From contig JAQGJO010000470.1 in assembly GCA_028290595.1 (NCBI GenBank), positions 1 to 13,733 on the forward strand: a DNA stretch of 13,733 nucleotides, read 5' to 3'. The position numbers and the translations under genes are program-made. Below the pieces are notes generated by a model. The model saw only the letters and a list, made by a program, of their open reading frames with translations. It did no database searches and had not been told where the DNA came from. The stretch comes from Hyphomicrobiales bacterium (GTDB taxonomy: Bacteria > Pseudomonadota > Alphaproteobacteria > Rhizobiales > Beijerinckiaceae). Below are positions 1 through 7,838 of this stretch, in pieces. Each line of letters opens with the position of its first letter. The first letter of the stretch is position 1.

Positions 1-112
1 CTTAGTCGTCCGAATCGAGCGGACGCTTATGTTTTAATGTTGGTTGGAGTATCGATGATCTCACCGGTAGTCGCAAGCGGCGCTCATGGGGGGACATGCA
101 GCCTGCGGCCCG
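1..112. other. Left-edge non-coding stretch downstream of clpS
   Basis: This stretch lies between the window edge and the clpS stop codon. Only very short open frames are visible on either strand, none with a convincing ribosome-binding site. No strong hairpin with a T-tract was found. In many alphaproteobacteria clpA lies downstream of clpS on the same strand. If so here, its start would be beyond the left edge; nothing in these bases proves it. Confidence 0.4.
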
Positions 113-418
113 TTATTCTTCCGGCTCTGTTGTGAACAACAGCGGATAGCCCTTGCTGCGGCCGGCCTCGGTGGCGCGCGTGGCCTTGGTCTCGGCGACG
201 TCCTGCGTAAAGACCGCGACGACGCAGGCGCCCTTGCGGTGCGCCGTCAACATCACTTGATAGGCCTGGTCCTCACTCATGCGGAACTCGCCCTTCAGGA
301 TGGCGACGACGAATTCGCGCGGCGTAAAGTCATCGTTGATCAGGATGACCTTGTGTAGCCGCGGACGCTCCACCTTCAATTTCGTCTTGGTCTTTGGCTT
401 GGTAACGATATCACTCAT
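113..418 (-). CDS. clpS: ATP-dependent Clp protease adaptor ClpS (ClpS2-like)
   Basis: ClpS binds the N-terminal domain of ClpA and delivers proteins with destabilising N-terminal residues (N-degrons) to the ClpAP protease in the cytoplasm. The 101-residue protein has a Lys/Thr-rich flexible N-terminal tail (residues 1-19), then the ClpS core. The core includes N28-D29-D30 of the N-degron pocket, M56 and H60 in the helix, and the VAETKAT stretch. The C-terminus ends PLLFTTEPEE, an ending I recall from ClpS2 paralogs of rhizobia. The ATG at 418 is preferred: GGGAG (430-434) lies 11 bases upstream. A GTG at 430 would add four residues but overlaps that GGGAG. Odd point: residue 34 is Arg where E. 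coli ClpS has the Met40 gate residue. The family call is secure; the ClpS2 assignment is by remembered similarity. Confidence 0.93.
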   Translation of the reverse strand: MSDIVTKPKTKTKLKVERPRLHKVILINDDFTPREFVVAILKGEFRMSEDQAYQVMLTAHRKGACVVAVFTQDVAETKATRATEAGRSKGYPLLFTTEPEE

Positions 419-506
419 CGGAGGTGTCACTCCCGGTGACGATCCTGCGCCCCTGCCGCTATTTTCCTACAATATGCGTTTATCGTCCACCGCTAAGCTG
501 AATAGC

Positions 507-532
507 AAAAAGCCCGGCCATTCGGCCGGGCT
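507..532 (-). terminator. Rho-independent terminator of the 556-933 gene
   Basis: Positions 511-532 form a perfect 9-bp GC-rich stem (AGCCCGGCC / GGCCGGGCT) with a 4-base loop. Read leftward, it is followed at once by five T residues (A-tract 507-511 on the plus strand). It lies about 24 bases after the stop codon of the 556-933 gene, so it should end that transcript and insulate clpS from it. The plus-strand side lacks a good T-run, so it is probably one-directional. Confidence 0.88.
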
Positions 533-555
533 CTTCTTAGTCATAGACGACTGTA

Positions 556-933
556 CTACCTGCTGGGCTTGCCGCTGGTTAAGCCCTCGTCGCTCGTTTC
601 CTGCTTGACGTCATTGGTGCGCTGCTGCTGCACATCCTTTCGTGTCTCCGCGCCGGGGACGCCTGGAGGCGCGCGGGTGGACGCGGCCGTGGCGCCCTGA
701 TCGGTCGTCTCCTGCTTCGCATCGTTGGCGCGCTGTTCGCGACGATCCTCGCGGTCGATGCCGCCGCCCGGCGACCCGGCCGGTGCACGCGCGCCCGGCC
801 GCGTGCCGGAGTCGGTGGTGTTGTCGGTGGGACGGGTGTTGCTGCTCGCCGGTGCTTGAGCCCAGGCTGCGACGCCCATCGTCAACGACAGAGCGCCAGC
901 CATAGTGGCGAGGCTAATGGATTTCCTGAGCAT
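556..933 (-). CDS. Secreted low-complexity repeat protein, unknown function
   Basis: The 125-residue protein starts with a Sec-type signal peptide: Lys/Arg near the N-terminus, a hydrophobic core at residues 7-23, and an AWA|QA cleavage site after residue 25. The mature part is rich in Pro, Gly, Thr, Asp, Arg and Gln, has no Cys, and is probably disordered in the periplasm. It contains a diverged internal duplication with a 37-residue period. QRANDAKQETTDQG (67-80) matches QRTNDVKQETSDEG (104-117), each preceded by a Thr-Arg/Pro/Gly-rich linker. The ATG at 933 has GGGAG (941-945) seven bases upstream, and a terminator follows, so it looks like a real, independently ended gene. Small secreted proteins of this sort are often lineage-specific. 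I recognise no domain and assign no function. Confidence 0.72.
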   Translation of the reverse strand: MLRKSISLATMAGALSLTMGVAAWAQAPASSNTRPTDNTTDSGTRPGARAPAGSPGGGIDREDRREQRANDAKQETTDQGATAASTRAPPGVPGAETRKDVQQQRTNDVKQETSDEGLTSGKPSR

Positions 934-1112
934 AATATCTCTCCCGATTTGACCATAGAAAACGGTTCGGTCATGCCGGGAAAACGGTCAGAAGCCCCAC
1001 TCGTTCCCCCATTTTTCTCAATCTTATTATCGTCATAGTTCGCGATTGATTTGAGATCGTGATGGAACTTTTCGCGCGTCTTGGAGTATCGAGGGGTTGT
1101 TCGTGGGCGCCC
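934..1112. other. Intergenic region between tamB and the small secreted gene
   Basis: This 179-bp gap separates two leftward genes. It holds the ribosome-binding site of the 556-933 gene (GGGAG, minus strand, 941-945). I see no clear terminator for tamB and no promoter with two good boxes. The genes could be co-transcribed, or a weaker promoter may lie here. Confidence 0.4.
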
Positions 1113-4100
1113 TCAATATTCCCATTCGACGCCGACGCCGACCGATGTCTTGCCCTCGGCGCTGACTTCGCCGACGCCGCGTATCCGCTTGGTGATGTCG
1201 ACGTTGACGCCGAGCGTCGATTGCTCGGGCTTGGCGCCTGCCCGCACGCCGACGCTAATTCTGTCGGAGATGTAGCGCGAAGCGCCGGCGCTGACGCCGT
1301 TCTTGTCCTCGCGCACGTCGAGCGTATCGACGCCAAGCGATTGCCGCAGTTTATCGAACACGCCGATGCCGCCGCCTGCGCCGGTAAATTGCGCCACCGT
1401 CTGCGCCAGCATGACCGCCTGAAAGGCCGACAGCCCGCCGGACGGTTTGGCGAACAGAATGCGCGACATGACCTCATCGGAAGGCAATTGCGGTTGCGAC
1501 GAAAACGAGAATGTCGGCTCTGCCGCAGCGCCCGCCACATTCACCTGCAACGTCGCATCCGACGATGTGGTTTCTGCGACAAAGTCGATTTCCGGCGATA
1601 GTCCGCCGGTGAAGGTCAGCTTGCCCCGGGTAATTTCGATGCGCTTGCCGGCAATGCTGATGGAGCCGCGGCGCATGTCGAACTGGCCGATGGCGACCGG
1701 CTTCTGCACGGTGCCGCTGAGACGCAGATCACCGCCGAATTCAGCGTCGATGCCACGGCCGCGCACGAACATGCGGGCGGGCGCCGAGACCGCGAGATCG
1801 AGCGTGGCATCGAAGGCCGAACGCGCCTTGGCGCGCGCCTTCGCCTTCTTTTCCAGCGCCAGGATTTCGCGGGCGAAGGGGCCGGGATCGATATGCTTGG
1901 CGTTCGGCAACGGCCGCAGCGAGATCGGCAAGCGTTCCGGCACTGTCACATCCATTGAATTGAACGTGACCTTGCCGGAAATATTTGGCTTGCGGCCGAG
2001 CGCGCCGCCAAGCGCGATGTCGAAATCGGCAATGCTGGAGACGCTCTGGGTCGCGCTGATCTGCGCGTTGCGGCCGGTAACATGCAAGGTGCCGGGATAA
2101 CCTGCGGCGGGATCGATGGCGACGCGGCCGTTGCCGCTGATCCTGCCGCCGTTGCGTGTGGTCGCGGACAATTGTTCGATGTTGAGGTCGCGGCCGGCGC
2201 CGGTCAGCCGCGCGCTCAGATTGTCGAGCCGGATGCCGTTGAGCGGATCGCTGAAAGACCCGTTGTTGAGCGTCACCGAGCCAGACACCTGCGGCGCATC
2301 GAAGCCGCCCGCCACTCTTAAATCCACCGCGGCCTTGCCGGTGACGGTCTGGCCATTGGCGGCCAGCATCGTGTTGGCGGCGCCGGCGTCGATGGTTCCG
2401 CGTGCGTTGATATCGAGGCGGCGCGATCCATCGATGGGCACGCTGCCGGTAATCTGCAGACTGCCCGCCTTGCCCGCGGCGACTTGTGCGCTCAGGGTCG
2501 TCGAGGTTCCTTCGAGCCGGCCGTTGGCGGTGATGTCGAGCGCCGAAAGGCCTGACGAGCGCAGCGACGGCTCCGACAATTTGGCGATGCGGACCTTCCA
2601 ATCGCCTGTCGGCGCGGCGCTCGATCCTTGCAGCCGTGCTTCACCGTCGAGCGTGCCGCTCAGATTGAGGCTCGGCGCCACCAGCGCCAGAAGACCCAGC
2701 GGCAGCGACTTCACATCCACAGACACATCGAGCGCCTTGCCGGCGCGGCCTGAAGCCGTGATCCGGCCGCTGTCGGCTGACAGTGAGATCCTGTCGAAGG
2801 AGAGCGTAGCGTCCTGCCAGGTCAATGTGGTAGGCGCGGCAAGCGCAATGCGGCGTCCGGTGCGGCGCGCGTTGAAGGATTCTACATCGACGCGCAGGCG
2901 TTCGCCCGGCGTCATCGTCGCCTTGCCGTCGATGGCGAAGCCCTTCGCCTCGCCGGTCAGATCGAAAGCCGTCGATGCCTGGTTGCCGCGCGCGACGATG
3001 CGCAGGCGTGGAATGTCGGCGCCCTGCGCATTGGCGTTTTCAATGGTCGCTGTCGCATCGATCGTCGGCTTGCTCAGGAGATCGGTGCCCTTGCCGCGCA
3101 GGTCGAGACGTCCGACCGTGATGTCGCCAGCACGGATGCCGCTGCCCGATGCTGTCACGTCCGCCGATTGGGTGCCGGCTTTGGCGTCGAGCGCAATGTC
3201 GGCGTTGAGCCTGCCCTGCAGGTCGCGCAAGGCGAAAGCCGAAAGGTCCTCAAGCGCCGGCGCGGCAATCGTCAATCTGCCGGTTGCCAGGCCCGAGGGC
3301 GCGACCGAGCCGCTGGCGTTGATGGTGGCGCGGCCGACGGCGATCTGCGAGGGCGCGATCGTCCAGCCGCTGGCGGATTTCGCAACGGCAAGCGTGCCGG
3401 TGGCCGGACGGTTGTCGACATCGCCGTCGAGCTTCAAGACAATATCAGGCAGATTGAGAATGTCCTTGCCGGTGATGTTCATCTGCAAACGCCGGATCGG
3501 ACGGCCTGCGGCGGTGGCGTTTTCGACCGTGACCGTACCGTTGGCATTGGGCCGCTTCGGATTGCCGGTGGCGGTCATGGCGAGGTTGGCGACGCCGGTC
3601 AGGCGCTCATCCAGCGCCGCGAGATTTGAGATCGAGGCATCGACTTGCAAGGCCGCGCCACCGCCGGCTTTCACAGAAGACAGTTTCGCCTTGACGTTCT
3701 GGCCGGCGATATCGAGCGCGCTCGTGCCAAAGCCGGCGTCGGAATATTCGATCGGTCCATTCAACGTCAGCCTGCGACCGATCAGTCGGTCGAGTGCCGG
3801 AGTTCCGGTCTTGGCGTTGTCGAGATGGCCATCGATTTTCGCCGCATAAGCGCCGGTCTTGAACCTGGCGTCGAGGTCGAGCGCCAGATCGGCGCTGCCC
3901 GCCAGCGGCTTTTCAACAATCTTACCAAGCGGCGCGATATCGGGCATGGCAAGCTGCAGCCGGCCCTTCAATTGTTCCGTGCTGAGCGCGCCGGCATAGC
4001 GGATCGAGGCGGAAGCGGTTGCCAGTTTGAGATCGTCGAACATCCAGCCGCCGGCAGCCGGAATACGTCCGCTTGAATTGATCGTCATCGGATCGGCGAA

Positions 4101-5003
4101 CAGAGTAGCGAAGCGCTCGGGCACGAGGGCTGAAATCCTGCCGCTGCCGTTGAGGGAGAACTGACGATCAGTGCCCGCTTTCTGCAACCGCGCATCGGCC
4201 TGGGCCCCGACTTTCTCGCCAGCAGAGAATGTCAGGCGCGCGGTGAAATCATCGAGCTTGCCGTCGCCCTTCACGTCGAGTTCGACCGGCGGCTTGTCCG
4301 CCAGTTTAAGCGCGCTGGCGACAACGCCGCCGGCCGGTTCCTTGGCCGAGATCGCAAGCGTGAGATTGGTCGTCTTCGGGTCGTAGTTCAGTTTCACGCC
4401 GATGGCGCCCGGCGCGTCCAGACGCTGGGCGGAGATATCGACATCCATGCCAACTGTAGAATCGCCGAGCTTGGCGTGGCCACCGAGGCCGATGCGGGCC
4501 GCCTGCCCCACCACGTCCGGCCCCAACGCCAGCTCGGCGAGACGGAAGCTGCGGATATCCACCAGCACCGGCAGATCAGGGATCATGGATTTCGGATCGA
4601 AGGGCGCGGTGTCGGCAGGCTGAGGAGTGGCGCTGCTGATGGGTTTGCGCAAGAATTCCGCCTTGCCCGCATCAAGTCCGTCGACTTCGAGCCGCCCACG
4701 CAACAGAGCCAGGCGGCTCCACACGAGCCGGGCGCGATCGAGCTTGAACCAGACGCCGTTGGCGTCGGCGATCGACACGTCGCGGATCGTCGAGTCCGAC
4801 GATAGCGCGCCATCGACCGCGCCGATCGATATCTGCATGTCGGGCGAGGACAGCATGCGCGAGATGAAAGAGGCGAGCACGCCCTTGTCTTCCTCGGCGC
4901 CCTGCAGAACGCTGCGGCCGGCCCAAATGCCCGTCGCCAGGAGTGCGACAAACGCGAGAGCGATGAAATTGCGCCAGGAGGAGAAGGTGCGAAGTGCTGC
5001 CAT
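1113..5003 (-). CDS. tamB: Translocation and assembly module protein TamB (DUF490 family)
   Basis: TamB is the large inner-membrane-anchored, periplasm-spanning partner of TamA. The family is implicated in outer-membrane protein assembly and in phospholipid movement between the membranes. The 1296-residue protein fits the family's usual size. A single N-terminal membrane anchor lies at about residues 14-31. A very long region of repeated beta strands follows (Gly/Ala/Asp-rich, such as ITASGRAG and LQITGSVPIDG), as expected for a beta-taco groove. The conserved C-terminal DUF490 domain covers roughly residues 930-1296 and includes an SGTVQKPVAIGQFDMRRGSI segment. The protein ends in an aromatic residue (VGVEWEY). 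Its ATG shares one base with the tamA stop codon (TGATG at 5001-5005), so translation is probably coupled. No frameshift is visible along the whole length. Confidence 0.94.
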   Translation of the reverse strand: MAALRTFSSWRNFIALAFVALLATGIWAGRSVLQGAEEDKGVLASFISRMLSSPDMQISIGAVDGALSSDSTIRDVSIADANGVWFKLDRARLVWSRLALLRGRLEVDGLDAGKAEFLRKPISSATPQPADTAPFDPKSMIPDLPVLVDIRSFRLAELALGPDVVGQAARIGLGGHAKLGDSTVGMDVDISAQRLDAPGAIGVKLNYDPKTTNLTLAISAKEPAGGVVASALKLADKPPVELDVKGDGKLDDFTARLTFSAGEKVGAQADARLQKAGTDRQFSLNGSGRISALVPERFATLFADPMTINSSGRIPAAGGWMFDDLKLATASASIRYAGALSTEQLKGRLQLAMPDIAPLGKIVEKPLAGSADLALDLDARFKTGAYAAKIDGHLDNAKTGTPALDRLIGRRLTLNGPIEYSDAGFGTSALDIAGQNVKAKLSSVKAGGGAALQVDASISNLAALDERLTGVANLAMTATGNPKRPNANGTVTVENATAAGRPIRRLQMNITGKDILNLPDIVLKLDGDVDNRPATGTLAVAKSASGWTIAPSQIAVGRATINASGSVAPSGLATGRLTIAAPALEDLSAFALRDLQGRLNADIALDAKAGTQSADVTASGSGIRAGDITVGRLDLRGKGTDLLSKPTIDATATIENANAQGADIPRLRIVARGNQASTAFDLTGEAKGFAIDGKATMTPGERLRVDVESFNARRTGRRIALAAPTTLTWQDATLSFDRISLSADSGRITASGRAGKALDVSVDVKSLPLGLLALVAPSLNLSGTLDGEARLQGSSAAPTGDWKVRIAKLSEPSLRSSGLSALDITANGRLEGTSTTLSAQVAAGKAGSLQITGSVPIDGSRRLDINARGTIDAGAANTMLAANGQTVTGKAAVDLRVAGGFDAPQVSGSVTLNNGSFSDPLNGIRLDNLSARLTGAGRDLNIEQLSATTRNGGRISGNGRVAIDPAAGYPGTLHVTGRNAQISATQSVSSIADFDIALGGALGRKPNISGKVTFNSMDVTVPERLPISLRPLPNAKHIDPGPFAREILALEKKAKARAKARSAFDATLDLAVSAPARMFVRGRGIDAEFGGDLRLSGTVQKPVAIGQFDMRRGSISIAGKRIEITRGKLTFTGGLSPEIDFVAETTSSDATLQVNVAGAAAEPTFSFSSQPQLPSDEVMSRILFAKPSGGLSAFQAVMLAQTVAQFTGAGGGIGVFDKLRQSLGVDTLDVREDKNGVSAGASRYISDRISVGVRAGAKPEQSTLGVNVDITKRIRGVGEVSAEGKTSVGVGVEWEY

Positions 5004-6952
5004 CAGAACGACTGCCCCAGACCGACGTAAATCCCGTAACGGGGATCCTCGTTCTTTCTGTTGAGTGGCATGGCGACATCGAGCCTTATCGGACCGATGG
5101 CTGTGAAATAACGCAGGCCCAGGCCAGCGCCAACTCTGACCCCATCCTTGAAATTCGGCACGGATGAGGCAGCCGCATTGCCGGCATCGACAAACGGCAC
5201 GATGCCGATCGTATCGGTGATCTTGATACGCGCTTCGAGCGATCCCTCGACCAGGCTTCTACCGCCGATGGGTATGCCAAACGGACCGAGCGGGCTGAGC
5301 GATTTATAGCTGAAACCGCGCACCGAGCCGCCGCCGCCGGCAAAGAAGCGACGGTTGGCTGGAATGTCGATCAGATCAGCTCCGGCCAGCGAGCCGACGG
5401 CCAGCCGCCCGGCCAGAATATATTTGGAGTCTTCATCGAGCGAGTAATAGGCCGAAGCCTGCGCCTTGGTCTGCAGCAGATTGAGCGTCGAACCGAAGGC
5501 CTTCGCATAAGGTGAGAACGACGCGATCGCGCGCATGCCCTTGGTCGGATTGAGCAGGCTGTCGGTACTGTCGTAACTGGCCGAGGCCTGCAGGCCGATA
5601 AGCGTGTAGTCGACGGTGCCCAGAATATCTTCGACCCGGCCGCGCTCACCGTCGACGCCGAGCGAGAAATAGGTGTTCTCGCTAAAGCGCCGTCGAATGG
5701 CGACGGTCGCGCCGGCAGTATCGGCGATATAGGAATTGGTCCGTTCACGCGCGACCCGCGCGTCAATCAGAAGATCGTTGCGACTGCCGCCCAGCGCCGG
5801 CTTGATGAAGCTGGCTTTGACCCGGCCGATCAGGTTTTCCGGGCTGGCCTTCGCGATCGGTTTGAACTGAATACCACTGGTGGGTATCGCATAACCGCCT
5901 TCGACATCGAAACGCAGACGCTCGCCGCCGCCAAACAGATTGCGGTCCATCCACCAAGTCCGCAACGTCGGGCCATCGGCAGTTGAATAGGCCGCCGAGG
6001 CGCCGACCGAATGACGCGGGCGTTCGGTCACCGTGACCGTCACCGGCAGGTTGCCATTCGCATCGAGACGGTCGGCCTCATCGATGCGCACCGAACCGAC
6101 GGCCTCGATCTTGGAAACGGATTTGCGCGTGTCGGCCAGCCGCTGCGGATAATACGGCTCGCCCGGCTGCAGATAGATGTAGGATTCTACGACACGCGGA
6201 TCGAGATCCTTGGCGCCCTGCACCGTCACCAGACCGAAACCCGCCGTCTGACTTGGATCGATGGCGATGGCGATATCCATCGTGGCGCTGGGATGCTGAA
6301 CCACCGGCGCGATGGAAACGAGTTTTGCCAGCGGCCGCGAATTGTCGCGCAGATAGGCGACCCCGAGACTTGCGCCGGTGCGGATATTGCCGGCGCTCGC
6401 CTCATCGCCCGGCTTCAGCGGAAAACCGCGCGGCGGGATCAGGTCCGGCGTCAGTGGTTGGTTGGTGCGGGCATCGTAAACGCGCACATCGCGCAGCCTG
6501 AACATCGGGCCAGGCGTCACGCTCACGGTGACGGGAACCATCCCGTGCGCGCGCAGGGCCTCGGCGGCAGACGCCGCCCCCGGATTGTCGCCGTCCGGAT
6601 TGAGCGGCCGGCCGGCGACCGAAACGCGGATTTCGGCGTTGTAATAACCCGCGCCCCACATGTTTTCGGCCATGCGGGGAATGTCGGCGATGGCACGACG
6701 GACAAGACCGTCGCCGGTGGGCGGCGGCTCGCGCCGCAACTGCCACAAGTTCGAATTATCGCGGAGCGCCTGAGACAGCGTGTCCTTATCCTCCAGCCCC
6801 TTGATCTCAGTGTCGTAAGGCAGGTTTTCCCGGGACGGCGTCGGCAGGGGCGGTTCGCCGCCGAACAGGCCGAAAAAGTCGAACGCTAGCGCTGCCGGCG
6901 ACAGCACAGGTGCGAATAAAATCGCCAATGTGACCGTCAGGGCAAAACGCAC
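5003..6952 (-). CDS. tamA: Outer-membrane assembly protein TamA (Omp85/BamA superfamily)
   Basis: TamA is the outer-membrane beta-barrel half of the TAM complex. The 649-residue protein has a signal peptide (residues 1-23, ending ALA|FDF). About three POTRA-like domains follow (about 44-148, 149-235 and 236-312; for example FRLRDVRVYD and FGLVTVQGAKDLDPRVVESY). A 16-strand Omp85 barrel is expected from about 313 to the end. The hallmark barrel-loop motif VRGF is present in FFAGGGGSVRGFSYKSLSP, and the last strand, GIYVGLGQSF, ends in the C-terminal Phe typical of a beta-signal. The start is a GTG; GGAG lies about 10 bases upstream, and no better in-frame start is visible. tamB follows with a one-base overlap. 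The family and the pairing are secure; the exact cargo is not known from sequence. Confidence 0.94.
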   Translation of the reverse strand: MRFALTVTLAILFAPVLSPAALAFDFFGLFGGEPPLPTPSRENLPYDTEIKGLEDKDTLSQALRDNSNLWQLRREPPPTGDGLVRRAIADIPRMAENMWGAGYYNAEIRVSVAGRPLNPDGDNPGAASAAEALRAHGMVPVTVSVTPGPMFRLRDVRVYDARTNQPLTPDLIPPRGFPLKPGDEASAGNIRTGASLGVAYLRDNSRPLAKLVSIAPVVQHPSATMDIAIAIDPSQTAGFGLVTVQGAKDLDPRVVESYIYLQPGEPYYPQRLADTRKSVSKIEAVGSVRIDEADRLDANGNLPVTVTVTERPRHSVGASAAYSTADGPTLRTWWMDRNLFGGGERLRFDVEGGYAIPTSGIQFKPIAKASPENLIGRVKASFIKPALGGSRNDLLIDARVARERTNSYIADTAGATVAIRRRFSENTYFSLGVDGERGRVEDILGTVDYTLIGLQASASYDSTDSLLNPTKGMRAIASFSPYAKAFGSTLNLLQTKAQASAYYSLDEDSKYILAGRLAVGSLAGADLIDIPANRRFFAGGGGSVRGFSYKSLSPLGPFGIPIGGRSLVEGSLEARIKITDTIGIVPFVDAGNAAASSVPNFKDGVRVGAGLGLRYFTAIGPIRLDVAMPLNRKNEDPRYGIYVGLGQSF

Positions 6953-7026
6953 GCGCCAAAAACTCCAATCCGGCAGATCAACAATGAATCAGCCTGCCTA
7001 TCCCTAAAACTCGCGGACGTTCTGGC

Positions 7027-7042
7027 ATCTTCACCTGAAGAT
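7027..7042. repeat. 16-bp inverted repeat upstream of tamA
   Basis: ATCTTCA and TGAAGAT form perfect 7-bp arms around a 2-base centre. The tiny spacer argues against an RNA hairpin and fits a dimeric protein-binding site. It lies about 75 bases upstream of the tamA start. No regulator is identified, and chance cannot be excluded. Confidence 0.3.
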
Positions 7043-7165
7043 CGCTAAAAAACTACTCATTATTCGAATGTTCCGCCCGGATAACACCAATGCGCCCATG
7101 ACATATCGGGTTCCGATCCATCGAGGGAAGATAGCAAAGCGCGCGCTGAAGTGCTCTCAAAGAGA

Positions 7166-7227
7166 ATGCGTATAAAAATACGTATTAATATTGACACCGT
7201 CCATCAGAGGCGCATTTATATACGCAT
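7166..7227. promoter_or_regulatory. Operator-like inverted repeats around the hicAB promoter
   Basis: ATGCGTATA at 7166-7174 is repeated in inverted orientation as TATACGCAT at 7219-7227, 44 bases apart. A perfect 10-bp palindrome, AATACGTATT, lies between them at 7177-7186 and shares the ACGTAT/GCGTAT core. The two outer copies flank the likely promoter boxes. HicB antitoxins with a ribbon-helix-helix domain bind such palindromes to repress their own operon, so these are the best candidate operators. The repeats are seen directly; the binding is inference. Confidence 0.6.
7191..7220 (+). promoter_or_regulatory. Probable hicAB promoter
   Basis: TTGACA at 7191-7196 is a perfect sigma-70 -35 box. 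TTTATA at 7215-7220 can serve as a -10 box with an 18-base spacer; the overlapping ATTTAT gives 17. Transcription would then start near 7226-7230, just upstream of the ribosome-binding site. The promoter lies inside the operator-like repeats, as expected for an autoregulated toxin-antitoxin operon. Confidence 0.55.
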
Positions 7228-7232
7228 CGAAT

Positions 7233-7240
7233 GGAGCAGG
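7233..7240 (+). promoter_or_regulatory. Ribosome-binding site that sets the hicA start
   Basis: GGAGCAGG begins with the core GGAG at 7233-7236, six bases before the ATG at 7243. The ATG at 7231 overlaps this site and would have almost no leader after the predicted transcription start, so the 7243 start is favoured. Confidence 0.6.
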
Positions 7241-7242
7241 TG

Positions 7243-7434
7243 ATGGCCACCGCCGAAACGAACACCCGCAAGGTCATCGCCCGATTGAAACGGGACGGTT
7301 GGGTGGAAGTTGACGGCTCCAAGCACTCGAAATTTGAACACCCCAACAAGCCCTACCCGATCATTGTCCCGCGGCACCGGGAGCTTTCTATCGGAGTGGC
7401 CAAGTCTATCGCCCAGCAGGCAGGCTGGATTTAA
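7243..7434 (+). CDS. hicA: HicA family mRNA interferase toxin
   Basis: HicA toxins are small double-stranded-RNA-binding-fold endoribonucleases that cut mRNA and stop growth until neutralised by HicB. From the ATG at 7243 the protein has 63 residues, typical for the family. It shows the family pattern: an N-terminal helix (RKVIARLKRDGW), then DGSKHSKFEHP with the presumed catalytic His at residue 28, then a strand (PIIVPRH) and a C-terminal helix ending in SIAQQAGW. An upstream ATG at 7231 would add four residues but lacks a ribosome-binding site. hicB follows after 11 bases; the hicA TAA overlaps the hicB ribosome-binding site, suggesting coupled expression. The active-site His is intact, so the toxin may be functional. 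The AT-rich promoter beside a tRNA gene suggests acquisition by transfer. Confidence 0.9.
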   Translation: MATAETNTRKVIARLKRDGWVEVDGSKHSKFEHPNKPYPIIVPRHRELSIGVAKSIAQQAGWI

Positions 7435-7445
7435 GGAGATACCCC

Positions 7446-7835
7446 ATGACCCACTATGTTGGCATCCTCGACGGACACGATGACGTGTGGGGTGTTCGCG
7501 TTCCCGATCTTCCGGGCGTTCATGGCGGGGGCGCTACGGCAGAAGCCGCAATTGCGGATGCAATTTCCGCTGCCCGTGAATGGGCTGCGTCGGTTGCAGC
7601 GAAGGGAACTCCCATTCCAAATCCCCGCCCTCTGGCCGAAGTCCTCGCGGAAGTCGAAGCCGATGAAGCTCCCGTCATGATTCCCTTGCTTCTCGACAAG
7701 GGGCGTACCGTCAAGGCGAACGTCACCTTTGACGCCGGACTGCTAGAAGCTATCGATGCAGAGGCGAAACAGCGTGGCCTCACGCGTGCGGCTTTTTTGG
7801 CAAGCGCTGCGCGGGACAAGATCATAGCTGGATAG
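7446..7835 (+). CDS. hicB: HicB family antitoxin with ribbon-helix-helix domain
   Basis: HicB binds and blocks HicA and usually represses the operon. The 129-residue protein has the partial RNase-H-like HicB fold at about residues 1-60 (VWGVRVPDLPGVHGGG followed by an Ala-rich helix). A linker follows, then a ribbon-helix-helix DNA-binding domain at about 87-126, with the strand TVKANVTFD and helices around LLEAIDAEAKQRGLTRAAFL. The ATG has AAGGAG at 7433-7438 seven bases upstream. The long HicB with a C-terminal RHH domain fits the palindromic sites at 7166-7227. Its stop codon is only three bases from the 3' end of the opposing tRNA gene, leaving no room for a dedicated terminator. The HicB family is clear; repression of this operon is inferred. 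Confidence 0.92.
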   Translation: MTHYVGILDGHDDVWGVRVPDLPGVHGGGATAEAAIADAISAAREWAASVAAKGTPIPNPRPLAEVLAEVEADEAPVMIPLLLDKGRTVKANVTFDAGLLEAIDAEAKQRGLTRAAFLASAARDKIIAG

Positions 7836-7838
7836 ACA

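Larger units (their letters stand above)
6953..7242. other. Divergent intergenic region between tamA and hicA
   Basis: This gap of about 290 bp lies between the leftward tamA and the rightward hicA and is visibly more AT-rich on its right side. It contains a 16-bp palindrome at 7027-7042, the hicAB promoter and operator-like repeats (7166-7227), and the hicA ribosome-binding site. A leftward promoter for tamA must lie here or further upstream, but I could not pick one with two good boxes. No gene longer than a few codons with a ribosome-binding site was seen. Confidence 0.5.

Noticed and set aside
44..1092. Twelve-base direct repeat TTGGAGTATCGA at 44-55 and 1081-1092
   Set aside because: A few 12-base matches are expected by chance in 13.7 kb, and the flanking sequences differ.
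2116..3849. 577-codon open frame on the plus strand opposite tamB
   Set aside because: It lies wholly antisense to a full-length TamB, has Arg/Ser/Ala/Pro-rich shadow composition, no domain and no ribosome-binding site. Long antisense frames are common in GC-rich genes.
6011..6889. 292-codon open frame on the plus strand opposite tamA
   Set aside because: It is antisense to an intact TamA, rich in Arg, Asp and His in the way of shadow frames, with no recognisable domain.
7092..7125. Possible tRNA fragment or duplicated tRNA end (GGGTTCCGATCC near GCGCCCA)
   Set aside because: It looks like a T-loop at first glance, but the flanking bases do not pair as a T-stem, and it does not match the tRNA-Val 3' end well enough to be an attachment-site copy.
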